The notes beneath the pieces were generated by a model. That model saw only the letters and a list, made by a program, of their open reading frames with translations, was not told where the DNA came from and made no database searches. Source: an uncultured Flammeovirgaceae bacterium (lineage in GTDB: Bacteria; Bacteroidota; Bacteroidia; Cytophagales; Cyclobacteriaceae). Taken from it: a stretch of DNA of 5,946 nucleotides. The translations under genes were made by a program, and so were the position numbers. Position 1 is the first letter of the stretch. Each line of letters begins with the position of its first letter. Positions 1-5,777 of the stretch are shown here, piece after piece. Location of the stretch: positions 1 to 5,946 of the forward strand of contig CAMPJM010000269.1 in the NCBI GenBank assembly GCA_946886805.1, written 5' to 3'.

Positions 1-404
1 GATGAAGAATCTTCCTGTATTTGTCGTGCGTTTTCCTCAATTTGAGAAATTTCCTGTTGAAATTGATCGCCACCAGAGATTTCCCTGAGTGCAGTGCTTA
101 ACTTCATCAAAGCTTCGGAGGTTGTCTCATGATCAGCGCCCATTTGCTCTTTTACGTTTTCATCATTGACATAGGAAATAAAATCCTCGGAAGCAGCAGT
201 ACTTGCAGCCATATTGGCGTTATCCGACACACCTTCATTTTGTTGGTCAACAGGTGCTACAGTATTTTGCTGCTCGGCGACTTCATTGTCGGGATCATCG
301 ATTACTTCCGAAGCTACCCATATTATACCAACTATAACCAAAAGGCCAATTATCCAAGGCCATATAGATCCTTTTTTCTTTTTTTCAATATTAATTTCTG
401 CCAT
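1..404 (-). CDS. Single-pass membrane protein, conserved hypothetical (C-terminus beyond window)
   Basis: The reading frame opens with ATG at 404-402 and stays open for 134 codons to the left edge, so the C-terminus is missing. The product begins MAEINIEKKKKGS. A hydrophobic helix follows at residues 14-32 (WPWIIGLLVIVGIIWVAS), which predicts a cytoplasmic N-terminus under the positive-inside rule. Residues 33-70 are an acidic, Gln/Asn/Ala-rich linker. Residues 72-134 look helical, with a conserved-looking segment FISYVND...MGADHETTSEALMKLSTAL and a Glu/Gln-rich coiled-coil-like tail. The rest of the protein is therefore probably periplasmic. From memory, Bacteroidota hypothetical proteins share the pattern 'F..(Y/F)V...M..DH..T..AL..L..A', but I know of no function. 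No Shine-Dalgarno sequence precedes the start, as is usual in this phylum. Long plus-strand frames opposite this gene (129-420) are shadows: the minus frame has the coherent membrane-protein layout. Confidence 0.8.
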   Translation of the reverse strand, partial: MAEINIEKKKKGSIWPWIIGLLVIVGIIWVASEVIDDPDNEVAEQQNTVAPVDQQNEGVSDNANMAASTAASEDFISYVNDENVKEQMGADHETTSEALMKLSTALREISGGDQFQQEISQIEENARQIQEDSS

Positions 405-433
405 TACGATTAATGTTTAGGTTAAAAAATATT

Positions 434-454
434 CACAAACAAAGCTTGGTTGTG
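434..454 (-). terminator. Possible weak terminator or leader hairpin
   Basis: Read on the minus strand, CACAACCAA and TTGTTTGTG pair over nine positions with one C/T mismatch around a GCT loop. AATATTTTTT follows directly. This could end transcription of the propeller gene, whose stop lies about 190 bp upstream. If the promoter of the 1-404 gene lies further upstream, the hairpin would instead sit in that gene's leader. The stem is AT-rich and weak. Confidence 0.3.
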
Positions 455-642
455 TTTCTATTTAATAACCACAAAGAAATTGGAGTGTTTAAAAATTAAA
501 ATATAAAACATCACGGGTTCAGTTGTAATCATGAACGGTTATTGTGGATGACCAACATTTCCTTAGAGCTCTATAAATAAAGGTTCGTTTTCAAATCAAC
601 AAAGATCATTCTACCTGGAAGATGAGGTGTTTGGAAGCTTAT

Positions 643-2394
643 TCAAAAGCCATACTCTGCAATTGCTTTTATCGTCTCCAGATCCGATTGATTGATAGGC
701 ATATCGCTCCAAGAGCAAAAGGAAACAAAACCGCCACTTTGCTTATCGCCAAACGGTTTCCAAAAGGCAGCAATGCGACCAAATTCGTTTAAGGCTAACG
801 GGATAACTTTGCTTTTATCCGAAATTGAAGAACCCGGTGCATTAAACGAAGCAGGTAAATTCCATTCGAGACCTTCAGGAGTAGCCTTTGCGAAATAGGT
901 TCCATAGTCCATATTTACATCAAAATCAATTTCCAATAAATCAATGGCATATTGCGGATTACTTCCTATTATATTCATTGCACCATCAACGGTCCACAGA
1001 TTTGGGAAATAGTTAAGCCAGACTACTCTTCCTCCTGCTTCCATATACCTTTTCAACAGGCTTTGATTGGCATTTTCTCCGGAAACTGCTTTTGGCAAAT
1101 ACTGATGGGAAAATACTATTACACTTGCTTTTTGATCCTCTATTCTTTTCTCCATAAAGCTTTTAAGGGTAATTGTATCGAGCTTTTGATAACCATACTC
1201 TCGAAGGTAAGGTGCTATTTTCTTTTCTGACAACAATGGATGCTCATTCTCAAATTCAGGAAGGTAAACTGCTTTATATAATTCCCGACCCTCTTCAATA
1301 GCAATTAAATCACCATCATCATTGCCTATATAAATTACCCTCTGGTCCAGTAAAGGGGAGGATAATATAGAAGCTCCTGTTTGAATTTCCCAGTCCAGAT
1401 CTCCTGACAGCTTGTTAAAACCGAATACCTTTCCATTAAAAGCCCCAACATAAACATTTTCTTCATCTATAGTCGGGGTTGAGTACACATAAGCATTACA
1501 ATTGTAGTTCCAGAGCTCCTTGCCGGTCCAAAGATCAACAGCGGAAAAAAGCAATTTGTCTGACCAGCCTACATACACTATGTTATCACTTATAATAGGT
1601 GAACTACCTACCCAGGAAGTGCCATAGGAAAACCGCCATTTTTTCTTGAAGGTATCAGCATTTATACAATACAGTCCTCCATCTCTGGAGCCAAAAACCA
1701 TCAAGTTATCTTGCAGCGCTGGTTTTGAAGTCAGGGAAGTCCTATCCCAGCCATAAACTTCTTCATAGAAGTCGACTCCCTCCGTTTTGTACTTTTTACT
1801 AAGCTTACCGTTTTTAATAGTTAGTGCGTATAAAAAACCATCAAAAGAAGGAACAAAAATATTTTCTCCTGATATGACTGGGGAAGCCCGGATTTTATCC
1901 TGAGTTTGGTACTGCCATTTAAGCTTGCCGGATTTAATATTGAGCGCATATAAATGATTGTCACCTGATCCGATATACACCATGCCCTCGTGAACAACAG
2001 GGGAAGCATCATAATAATCCCATCCCCAGGTATGCGGAGTTGGCTTTTGCATTTTGAATTTCCAGATCAGCTTACCATCTGCCAGATTCAGGGCGTAAAC
2101 AGAATTGTCTCTGGAAGATACTATCAGGTAATTATTTGCGAGGGCTGGAGTTGAAGTAATAGCACCTGATGTTTTATAATGCCACACCTGTTCACCTGTT
2201 TCTTTTTCAACACAATAGACACCACCTTCTGAATTGCCAAAGTATACATGCCTCTCGTCGGAAACCAGGCCTCCTCGTATCGGAGCTTCGCTTTTAAATC
2301 GCCATTTAATCTGTGGATTTTCAATAGGCTTTGATTGTGAAAAAGCTAAAACGGATAAAAAAAGGAAGTATAATAACAGATATAAATCTTTCAT
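643..2394 (-). CDS. Secreted PQQ-like eight-repeat beta-propeller protein with C-terminal amidotransferase-like domain
   Basis: This is a 583-residue protein. Residues 1-20 form a signal peptide (MKDLYLLLYFLFLSVLAFSQ) with a Ser-Gln cleavage region typical of Bacteroidota. No lipobox cysteine is present, so it should be soluble in the periplasm or secreted. Residues about 25-370 hold eight tandem repeats of the PQQ/BamB type, each with W-x-(F/Y), then (S/T)-(S/T)-P, (V/I)-Y-(V/I)-G, D-G-x-L-Y-A-L and G-K-L. Repeats begin near residues 29, 70, 110, 159, 200, 252, 293 and 334. Residues about 375-583 differ. VIVFSHQYLP and LLKRYMEAGGRVVWLNYFPN resemble the strand-helix-strand core of ThuA-like or class I glutamine-amidotransferase folds, but I see no clear nucleophilic cysteine elbow, so catalysis is doubtful. 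PQQ-type repeats often do not bind PQQ, and a scaffold or ligand-binding role is as likely as an enzymatic one. The start at 2394 is supported by the signal peptide. The 2638 gene diverges from it across 243 bp. Confidence 0.9.
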   Translation of the reverse strand: MKDLYLLLYFLFLSVLAFSQSKPIENPQIKWRFKSEAPIRGGLVSDERHVYFGNSEGGVYCVEKETGEQVWHYKTSGAITSTPALANNYLIVSSRDNSVYALNLADGKLIWKFKMQKPTPHTWGWDYYDASPVVHEGMVYIGSGDNHLYALNIKSGKLKWQYQTQDKIRASPVISGENIFVPSFDGFLYALTIKNGKLSKKYKTEGVDFYEEVYGWDRTSLTSKPALQDNLMVFGSRDGGLYCINADTFKKKWRFSYGTSWVGSSPIISDNIVYVGWSDKLLFSAVDLWTGKELWNYNCNAYVYSTPTIDEENVYVGAFNGKVFGFNKLSGDLDWEIQTGASILSSPLLDQRVIYIGNDDGDLIAIEEGRELYKAVYLPEFENEHPLLSEKKIAPYLREYGYQKLDTITLKSFMEKRIEDQKASVIVFSHQYLPKAVSGENANQSLLKRYMEAGGRVVWLNYFPNLWTVDGAMNIIGSNPQYAIDLLEIDFDVNMDYGTYFAKATPEGLEWNLPASFNAPGSSISDKSKVIPLALNEFGRIAAFWKPFGDKQSGGFVSFCSWSDMPINQSDLETIKAIAEYGF

Positions 2395-2478
2395 TGAAAA
2401 CTATTGATTTTGGTTAATTTAAAGCACATTTTTACATTGGCAATATAAAAATTCTGCTTGCTCAGATTCCTGAAAATA

Positions 2479-2490
2479 TTGATCAAGATC
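2479..2490. promoter_or_regulatory. Palindromic site between divergent genes, possible operator
   Basis: TTGATCAA (2479-2486) is a perfect 8-bp palindrome immediately followed by a second GATC (2487-2490). It sits in the 243-bp region between the divergent propeller gene and the membrane HTH-like gene, about 85 bp from the first start and 150 bp from the second. A short inverted repeat, AACCT/AGGTT, lies nearby at 2496-2513 with a run of T after it. Either could be a regulator site, but palindromes this short also arise by chance. Confidence 0.2.
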
Positions 2491-2572
2491 ATTCAAACCT
2501 GTTCAATTAGGTTCAGATTTTTTAAAACATAGTTGCTTCAAAGAAATGTGCTCTTTGGGAAGGCAGGTGATT

Positions 2573-2596
2573 AAGAAAGAAAGAAAGATTGATTGA
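2573..2596 (+). repeat. Tetranucleotide microsatellite upstream of the HTH-like gene
   Basis: Four exact copies of AAGA (2573-2588) are followed by two copies of TTGA (2589-2596). The tract ends about 40 bp before the 2638 start codon, in the likely 5' leader or promoter. It is short, so length variation by slippage is possible but not implied. Confidence 0.6.
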
Positions 2597-2637
2597 TGTG
2601 TATCAGTTCAAGTTTATGTATTTTAAAAATCCTTTAA

Positions 2638-3954
2638 ATGACTGACGATCAGGAGGATATTATACTTCAACAAACACTTCTAGAGATAGAAAACCACTTA
2701 GGCTGGGCTCGGGGACTGGAGTGGTCTACCCAGGATTTCGCTGTTTTGAGTAAAAATATCTATGAAAAAACAGGAGTGGTCTTGAGCGTTACTACGCTTA
2801 AGAGAATCTGGGGAAAGGTGAATTATAAAAGCAAGCCAACTTCTGCCACTTTAAATGCGCTTGTGCAGTATATTGGCTATGCAAACTGGCAGTCTTATCG
2901 TAAAATTAAGTCACAGGAAATAAATACAGAACCTGTTGAAGCTGTTGGGAAAAAGATTGATGCCAAAAATAAAAATTCCAGTAAAAGAAAACTTTGGCTA
3001 ATTGCTTCTGTAGTTTTAATCATTTCTTTAGCTTTTCTTCTCAACAGCTTTTTTCCAAGGCTTAAAGAAACACAGAGACAGAAATCTGCCAATGTTTATT
3101 CGTTTACAAGTAGAATGATGGTTTCAGAAGGAGTTCCCAATTCAGTGATATTCGAATATGATGCAACTGCAGCTGATCCTACCGACACTATTTATATTCA
3201 GCAGTCCTGGGATAAAAACCTGAGAAAGAGAGTCTCTTCAAAAGAAAAGATTCATCGTTCCCTTTACTACTACCCGGGATATTTTCAGGCAAAGCTTGTG
3301 GTAAATGATGAAATAGTCAAAGAACAGCCGCTTTATATAACCACAAAAGATTGGCTTCCTCTAATAGAGCAGGAGGGAAGTCCTGTTTATTTTGAAGCCA
3401 ATGATGCCCTAAATACTCCCAACATCCTGCTTTTGTCTTTAGAGAAAATAGAAGCTAACAATATTCCCCTGCAACCCAAAACGCCCTGGGTTTCTTATTT
3501 CAATATCAGAGAATTTAAGGACATTAATACAGATGATTTTATTCTTGAAACAAGGATCAGACATGATTATAAGGAAGGTGCGGCTGCATGCCAGAATTCA
3601 GAAGTTCATATTTTATTTGAAGGAGGAGCATTCGTCATACCACTATCTGCTCCGGGTTGCGTTTCAGGACTCATGTTTTTTGACTCGAATGGACAAATAA
3701 AAGATACTTCTCCACTAGGTTGTGATCTTTCCAAATGGGTAAATATTGTTTGCAGAGTAAAAAACAAGCGTGGTCAGCTTTATATAGATGGTAAGCTTGC
3801 ATATGATAATTTAAGCCTTAATCTGCCTCCTTTAAAAATAAAAGGCCTCAGGTTTCGGTTTCAGGGGACGGGGAGTGTGGAATTAGTAAAACTTTCAAAG
3901 GACAATGGCGAGGTGGTTTATGAAGATAATTTCTTAAAAAAGAACGTGAACTAA
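2638..3954 (+). CDS. Membrane protein with HTH-like domain, one TM helix, PKD-like and ConA/LamG-like domains
   Basis: This 438-residue protein has four parts. Residues 28-90 form a compact helical domain with the signature LSVTTLKRIWGKV...TLNALVQYIGYANWQSYR. That pattern is common in Bacteroidota proteins and looks like a helix-turn-helix fold. Residues 91-117 are a Lys-rich linker. Residues 118-138 are a single transmembrane helix (LWLIASVVLIISLAFLLNSF) with KRK before it, which places the N-terminus in the cytoplasm and the C-terminus in the periplasm. Residues about 152-235 resemble a PKD/Ig-like beta-sandwich (PNSVIFEYDA, YYYPGYFQAKLVVND). Residues about 285-430 resemble a concanavalin A/LamG-like jelly roll (FILETRIRHD, WVNIVCRVKN, GQLYIDGKLAYD). 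All four cysteines (318, 341, 362, 372) lie in this last domain, which fits disulfides in an oxidising periplasm. I infer a ToxR/CadC-style transmembrane one-component sensor, perhaps for a glycan or surface ligand. DNA binding is not proven, and the first domain could instead bind protein. ATG at 2638 is chosen because the domain starts soon after and the leader is AT-rich. Confidence 0.85.
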   Translation: MTDDQEDIILQQTLLEIENHLGWARGLEWSTQDFAVLSKNIYEKTGVVLSVTTLKRIWGKVNYKSKPTSATLNALVQYIGYANWQSYRKIKSQEINTEPVEAVGKKIDAKNKNSSKRKLWLIASVVLIISLAFLLNSFFPRLKETQRQKSANVYSFTSRMMVSEGVPNSVIFEYDATAADPTDTIYIQQSWDKNLRKRVSSKEKIHRSLYYYPGYFQAKLVVNDEIVKEQPLYITTKDWLPLIEQEGSPVYFEANDALNTPNILLLSLEKIEANNIPLQPKTPWVSYFNIREFKDINTDDFILETRIRHDYKEGAAACQNSEVHILFEGGAFVIPLSAPGCVSGLMFFDSNGQIKDTSPLGCDLSKWVNIVCRVKNKRGQLYIDGKLAYDNLSLNLPPLKIKGLRFRFQGTGSVELVKLSKDNGEVVYEDNFLKKNVN

Positions 3955-3981
3955 ATCGTTTCTTACTTCTTGTAGGAAAAA

Positions 3982-4014
3982 TTGCTCTGACCATACCCGA
4001 TCATTTTACTTTTG
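3982..4014 (+). promoter_or_regulatory. Bacteroidota-type promoter for the HPF gene
   Basis: TACTTTTG at 4007-4014 matches the phylum's -7 consensus TAnnTTTG exactly. TTG at 3982-3984 lies 22 bp upstream, inside the accepted 17-23 bp spacing for the -33 element. Transcription would start near 4020 and leave a leader of about 45-50 nt before the ATG at 4069. This suggests hpf is transcribed separately from the 2638 gene upstream. Confidence 0.6.
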
Positions 4015-4068
4015 AACAAATCAAGCTATTTATGGATTATCTTATCATCAATAAGTTAAATGTAGAAA

Positions 4069-4380
4069 ATGAATATACAAGTTAATAGTAATAACCAGAT
4101 AGAAGGGTCAGAAAGATTGTCTGAATTTGTAAGAAGCCATATTGAAAATGCTCTTAAAAATTTCAGTGACAAAGTTACAACTGTTGAAGTGCACTTGGGA
4201 GATGAAAATAGTAGCAAAGAGGGGCCGGCAGATAAAAGATGTATGATTGAAGCGCGTGTAGCCAAATTGCAGCCAATTGCTGTGAGCGATAATGCAGATA
4301 CGCTGGAGCAGGCGATAACAGGTGCTGCAGGAAAAATTAAAAGGGCTATTGAGCATGCAATAGGTAAGATAAGACAATAA
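4069..4380 (+). CDS. Short-form HPF/RaiA family ribosome hibernation factor
   Basis: The 103-residue product matches the HPF/RaiA (sigma-54 modulation protein) fold of beta-alpha-beta-beta-beta-alpha. Residues 1-8 are the first strand. Residues 13-31 are helix 1 (GSERLSEFVRSHIENALKNF). Residues 36-44 are the strand TTVEVHLGD, which leads to an acidic loop. KRCMIEARVA at 56-65 and QPIAVSDNADTL at 68-79 supply the remaining strands. Residues 77-101 are the long C-terminal helix with the basic KIKRAIEHAIGKIR face. The length fits the short form, so the C-terminal dimerisation domain of long HPF is absent. Family members bind the 30S decoding region and block mRNA/tRNA during starvation or stationary phase. 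This branch is often annotated only as 'HPF/RaiA family', and I cannot separate HPF-like from YfiA-like action. The gene has its own promoter and no close downstream partner. The 4056-4377 minus frames are shadows. Confidence 0.92.
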   Translation: MNIQVNSNNQIEGSERLSEFVRSHIENALKNFSDKVTTVEVHLGDENSSKEGPADKRCMIEARVAKLQPIAVSDNADTLEQAITGAAGKIKRAIEHAIGKIRQ

Positions 4381-4425
4381 ATTACCAGACTGAGGTAGAT
4401 TAGAAGAGGATCAAGAGAATTAGAG

Positions 4426-4450
4426 TTGCGAAATAAATTTTCTTTTGCAA
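4426..4450 (+). terminator. Hairpin after the HPF gene, possible terminator
   Basis: TTGCGAAA (4426-4433) pairs with TTTTGCAA (4443-4450) over eight positions, one a G-U wobble, around a nine-base loop. It starts 46 bp after the HPF stop codon. Only a short T run (TTT) follows, so termination would be weak. It may work together with the hairpin at 4463-4497. Confidence 0.35.
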
Positions 4451-4462
4451 TTTAAAACTAAG

Positions 4463-4497
4463 GCTTCCGAAGTTTTATCAGAATAAGCTTTGGAAGC
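4463..4497. terminator. Ten-base-pair hairpin between convergent genes, possible bidirectional terminator
   Basis: GCTTCCGAAG (4463-4472) and CTTTGGAAGC (4488-4497) pair over ten positions with one G-U wobble and a 15-base loop. On the plus strand ATCATTTTC follows. On the minus strand CTTAGTTTTAAATT follows. Neither is a clean U-tract, so this is a plausible but imperfect terminator for HPF or for transcription coming from the DinB-like gene. Confidence 0.4.
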
Positions 4498-4537
4498 ATC
4501 ATTTTCAGGCTCGAAAGAAAGGTTTGGCTGTAGTTTT

Positions 4538-4683
4538 GAGGGATCCCGGAACAGGTCCGGGAATGTGTGTTATGGATTGTTTTTACTTATTTAGGCCACA
4601 GTAAAACAGTAATAAGGTAGAATGATTCCCAGCGTAGACTAATAAATAGAAGCACGTTCCCGGATTTAATTCCGGGATCCCTT
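4538..4683. repeat. Pair of inverted REP-like palindromes (BIME-like)
   Basis: Two near-identical 30-31 bp units face each other across an 85-bp spacer. The right unit (4653-4683, plus) contains TTCCCGGA, a TTTAA centre and TTCCGGGATCCC. The left unit (4538-4567, minus) has the same arms with a CCTG centre and differs at one other base (CACA instead of CACG at its start) and at its last base. Each unit folds into its own CCCGGAA/TTCCGGG-type hairpin, and the two can also pair with each other over almost their full length. This is the layout of bacterial interspersed mosaic elements made of REP sequences, which are typically moved by RAYT (Y1) transposases encoded elsewhere. Placement between the 3' ends of convergent genes is typical. 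No clear target-site duplication flanks the 146-bp element. Confidence 0.75.
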
Positions 4684-4828
4684 TGCTTTACCTGTGATTC
4701 AGGACGCTTATACTTCTATAAAAATATCTGACATTCCCAACTTTTCGCTTGATCCTTTTTAAGTGGCACCATTGATCTGCTTTCCCTCAAAAACCCGTAA
4801 TAACCCCTTAAATTTGTAGAAATAAACT

Positions 4829-5311
4829 TTATTTGTGAAGATTTAGGAGTCTCATCAGTATCAATATTTCCCCTGTATGGTAGGCGGTATGTTCCACTAT
4901 AAGCATTGCTTCTCTGAAAAGGGTTTGGCCATTTCCATATGTAAAAGCTTTGAAAAGATCCGTTGAAGGATCAAGGAGAAGGTCCGTAAATTCTTTTCGT
5001 TCCTTGAAATAAAGATCCACCATATCCCTCCACTCTGTTATATCTTTTGGTGCCACACTTTTCGGCCAATAGTCTTCAGGCCATTTATGAGATTGATAAT
5101 CCGCATTTCTGGAGAAATCCAGCATATCCAGTTGTGCAAACCGTATATGATAAACCTGCTGCCAAATTGAATAGGGTAGTCCCTGAGGGATAATACCAAC
5201 TTTCTCGAAGGGGATTTCATCTAAAAGCTCTCGGATAGGCGTAAATGCTTCCCCTCCTTCGAGATGTTTTACTAACTGCTCTCTCAGATAATGATTTGAT
5301 GATTGCTCCAT
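4829..5311 (-). CDS. DinB superfamily metal-binding protein
   Basis: The 160-residue product has the length and four-helix-bundle pattern of the DinB/DfsA (YfiT-like) superfamily. The three expected metal ligands are visible: His55 in SIWQQVYHIRFAQ at the end of the first core helix, and His141 and His145 in the motif EHTAYHTGEI in the last core helix. The segment FTPIRELLDEIPFEKVG...GLPYSIWQ is the usual lead-in to the first ligand. Family members bind a divalent metal, and several are thiol-dependent S-transferases using bacillithiol, mycothiol or glutathione. The substrate here cannot be told from sequence. Despite the name, the family is unrelated to DNA polymerase IV. No signal peptide is present, so it is cytoplasmic. 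The gene stands alone, convergent with HPF. A TATTTTTG box (minus strand, 5362-5355) precedes the start by about 45 bp. The start at 5311 gives the full family length. Confidence 0.9.
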   Translation of the reverse strand: MEQSSNHYLREQLVKHLEGGEAFTPIRELLDEIPFEKVGIIPQGLPYSIWQQVYHIRFAQLDMLDFSRNADYQSHKWPEDYWPKSVAPKDITEWRDMVDLYFKERKEFTDLLLDPSTDLFKAFTYGNGQTLFREAMLIVEHTAYHTGEILILMRLLNLHK

Positions 5312-5354
5312 AAAAGAATATTTTACTTCATGTATTAATTGAATAGTTAATGCG

Positions 5355-5362
5355 CAAAAATA
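5355..5362 (-). promoter_or_regulatory. Possible -7 box of the DinB-like gene
   Basis: Read on the minus strand, TATTTTTG matches TAnnTTTG exactly and lies 44 bp before the DinB-like start codon, leaving a leader of roughly 35-40 nt. No TTG is found at the expected -33 distance, so the assignment rests on one element in AT-rich DNA. Confidence 0.4.
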
Positions 5363-5387
5363 TAATTATTAGAGAATTATAGATAAT

Positions 5388-5416
5388 AAGAGACAGGCAT
5401 CAGAGTCTCTTTTTTT
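5388..5416 (+). terminator. Intrinsic terminator-like hairpin without an obvious upstream gene
   Basis: AAGAGAC (5388-5394) pairs perfectly with GTCTCTT (5405-5411) around a ten-base loop, and the T run extends from 5410 to 5416. This is a standard plus-strand intrinsic terminator shape. The only gene nearby on the left, the DinB-like one, is on the minus strand and starts at 5311, so what would be terminated is unclear. The hairpin also lies just upstream of the DinB-like promoter box on the minus strand, where the T-rich side would be wrong for termination. Confidence 0.5.
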
Positions 5417-5586
5417 CAGGCGGCTGAACTTCTTGTTACTTTTAAATCTAATACTGCACAAAAGGTTTAGCAAAAAAGGTACCCCGCTCACATACTCTTT
5501 ATCAGAGGACTCTGAGTTTTATTTAAATACTTTGATTGATTTCTGAATGAAGGGATCATAAAAAGTATCAAATCTTCTTTACGTTA

Positions 5587-5636
5587 CCCTAAGTCCGTCG
5601 CAGGAGATTTAAAGCGAAAGCAATGCTGACTTAGGG
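5587..5636. repeat. 50-bp element with perfect 9-bp inverted ends, unknown
   Basis: CCCTAAGTC (5587-5595) and GACTTAGGG (5628-5636) are exact reverse complements separated by 32 bp. The interior contains a further TCGC/GCGA pair (5598-5601 with 5614-5617) and a GC-GAAA-GC mini-loop (5613-5620), so an RNA or single-stranded DNA fold with substructure is possible. The element is less AT-rich than its surroundings. It could be a small dispersed repeat, part of a small RNA, or a protein-binding site. No target duplication flanks it. The ends do not match integron attC consensus boxes (RYYYAAC/GTTRRRY). Confidence 0.5.
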
Positions 5637-5641
5637 CAAAG

Positions 5642-5675
5642 AACTTTTAATTCCAATATTATCGAATTTAAAGTT
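5642..5675. repeat. AT-rich inverted repeat
   Basis: AACTTTTAATTC (5642-5653) pairs with GAATTTAAAGTT (5664-5675) over twelve positions with one T/T mismatch around a ten-base loop. It begins six bases after the 50-bp inverted-end element, so the two may form tandem hairpins in one transcript. It is too AT-rich, and lacks a clean T run, to be called a terminator. Confidence 0.4.
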
Positions 5676-5777
5676 TTAAACGAATATTTGTTTCCTTCAT
5701 ACACAATCTCAGGAAATTAGCTTAACTTACATAATATCGTATTAAATAAAAAAACTCAACACTATAAACTCGTTATT

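Larger units (their letters stand above)
4381..4828. other. Non-coding convergent intergenic region
   Basis: This stretch of 448 bp lies between the convergent HPF and DinB-like genes and has no credible reading frame on either strand. It holds two terminator-like hairpins near the HPF end (4426-4450 and 4463-4497) and a pair of inverted REP-like palindromes (4538-4683). The part from 4684 to 4828 shows nothing distinct apart from an AT-rich palindrome, AAATAAA-c-TTTATTT (4820-4834), that overlaps the DinB-like stop codon. Confidence 0.7.
5312..5777. other. Non-coding region rich in inverted repeats
   Basis: This stretch of 466 bp lies between the divergent DinB-like and small lysine-rich protein genes. 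No convincing protein-coding frame is present. It holds a promoter box for the DinB-like gene (5355-5362), a plus-strand terminator-like hairpin (5388-5416), a 14-bp perfect palindrome TCAGAGGACTCTGA (5502-5515), a 50-bp element with 9-bp inverted ends (5587-5636) and an AT-rich hairpin (5642-5675). The sequence AATATTTG (5683-5690) is a one-mismatch -7 box that could serve the small protein gene at 5778, but no TTG lies at the right distance. Confidence 0.6.

Noticed and set aside
129..420. Plus-strand frames of 94 and 68 codons at the left end
   Set aside because: They lie opposite the minus-strand membrane-protein gene, which has a coherent TM helix and charge pattern. The plus-strand products show no domain-like pattern.
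564..573. TAGAGCTCTA palindrome in the 405-642 gap
   Set aside because: A single 10-bp palindrome with no associated promoter box or second copy is not enough to call an operator.
952..1230. Plus-strand frame of 92 codons inside the propeller gene
   Set aside because: It lies opposite a clear protein-coding region with eight repeats, and its product is an irregular Cys/Ile/Tyr-rich string typical of an antisense shadow.
643..2394. Calling the propeller protein BamB or a PQQ-dependent dehydrogenase
   Set aside because: BamB is a lipoprotein of about 380-400 residues and this protein has no lipobox and an extra C-terminal domain. I saw no Cys-Cys pair or dehydrogenase active-site pattern, so the name is limited to the repeat type.
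4108..4377. Minus-strand frame of 89 codons opposite HPF
   Set aside because: HPF on the plus strand is a recognisable family over its full length. The antisense product has no recognisable pattern.
4538..4683. MITE or small insertion sequence with terminal inverted repeats
   Set aside because: Each end is itself a palindrome of REP type, the spacer has no coding capacity, and no target-site duplication is seen. A REP pair explains it better, although a MITE is not fully excluded.
5587..5636. Integron attC site
   Set aside because: The inverted ends CCCTAAGTC/GACTTAGGG do not contain the RYYYAAC and GTTRRRY core boxes, and no integrase or cassette array is visible.
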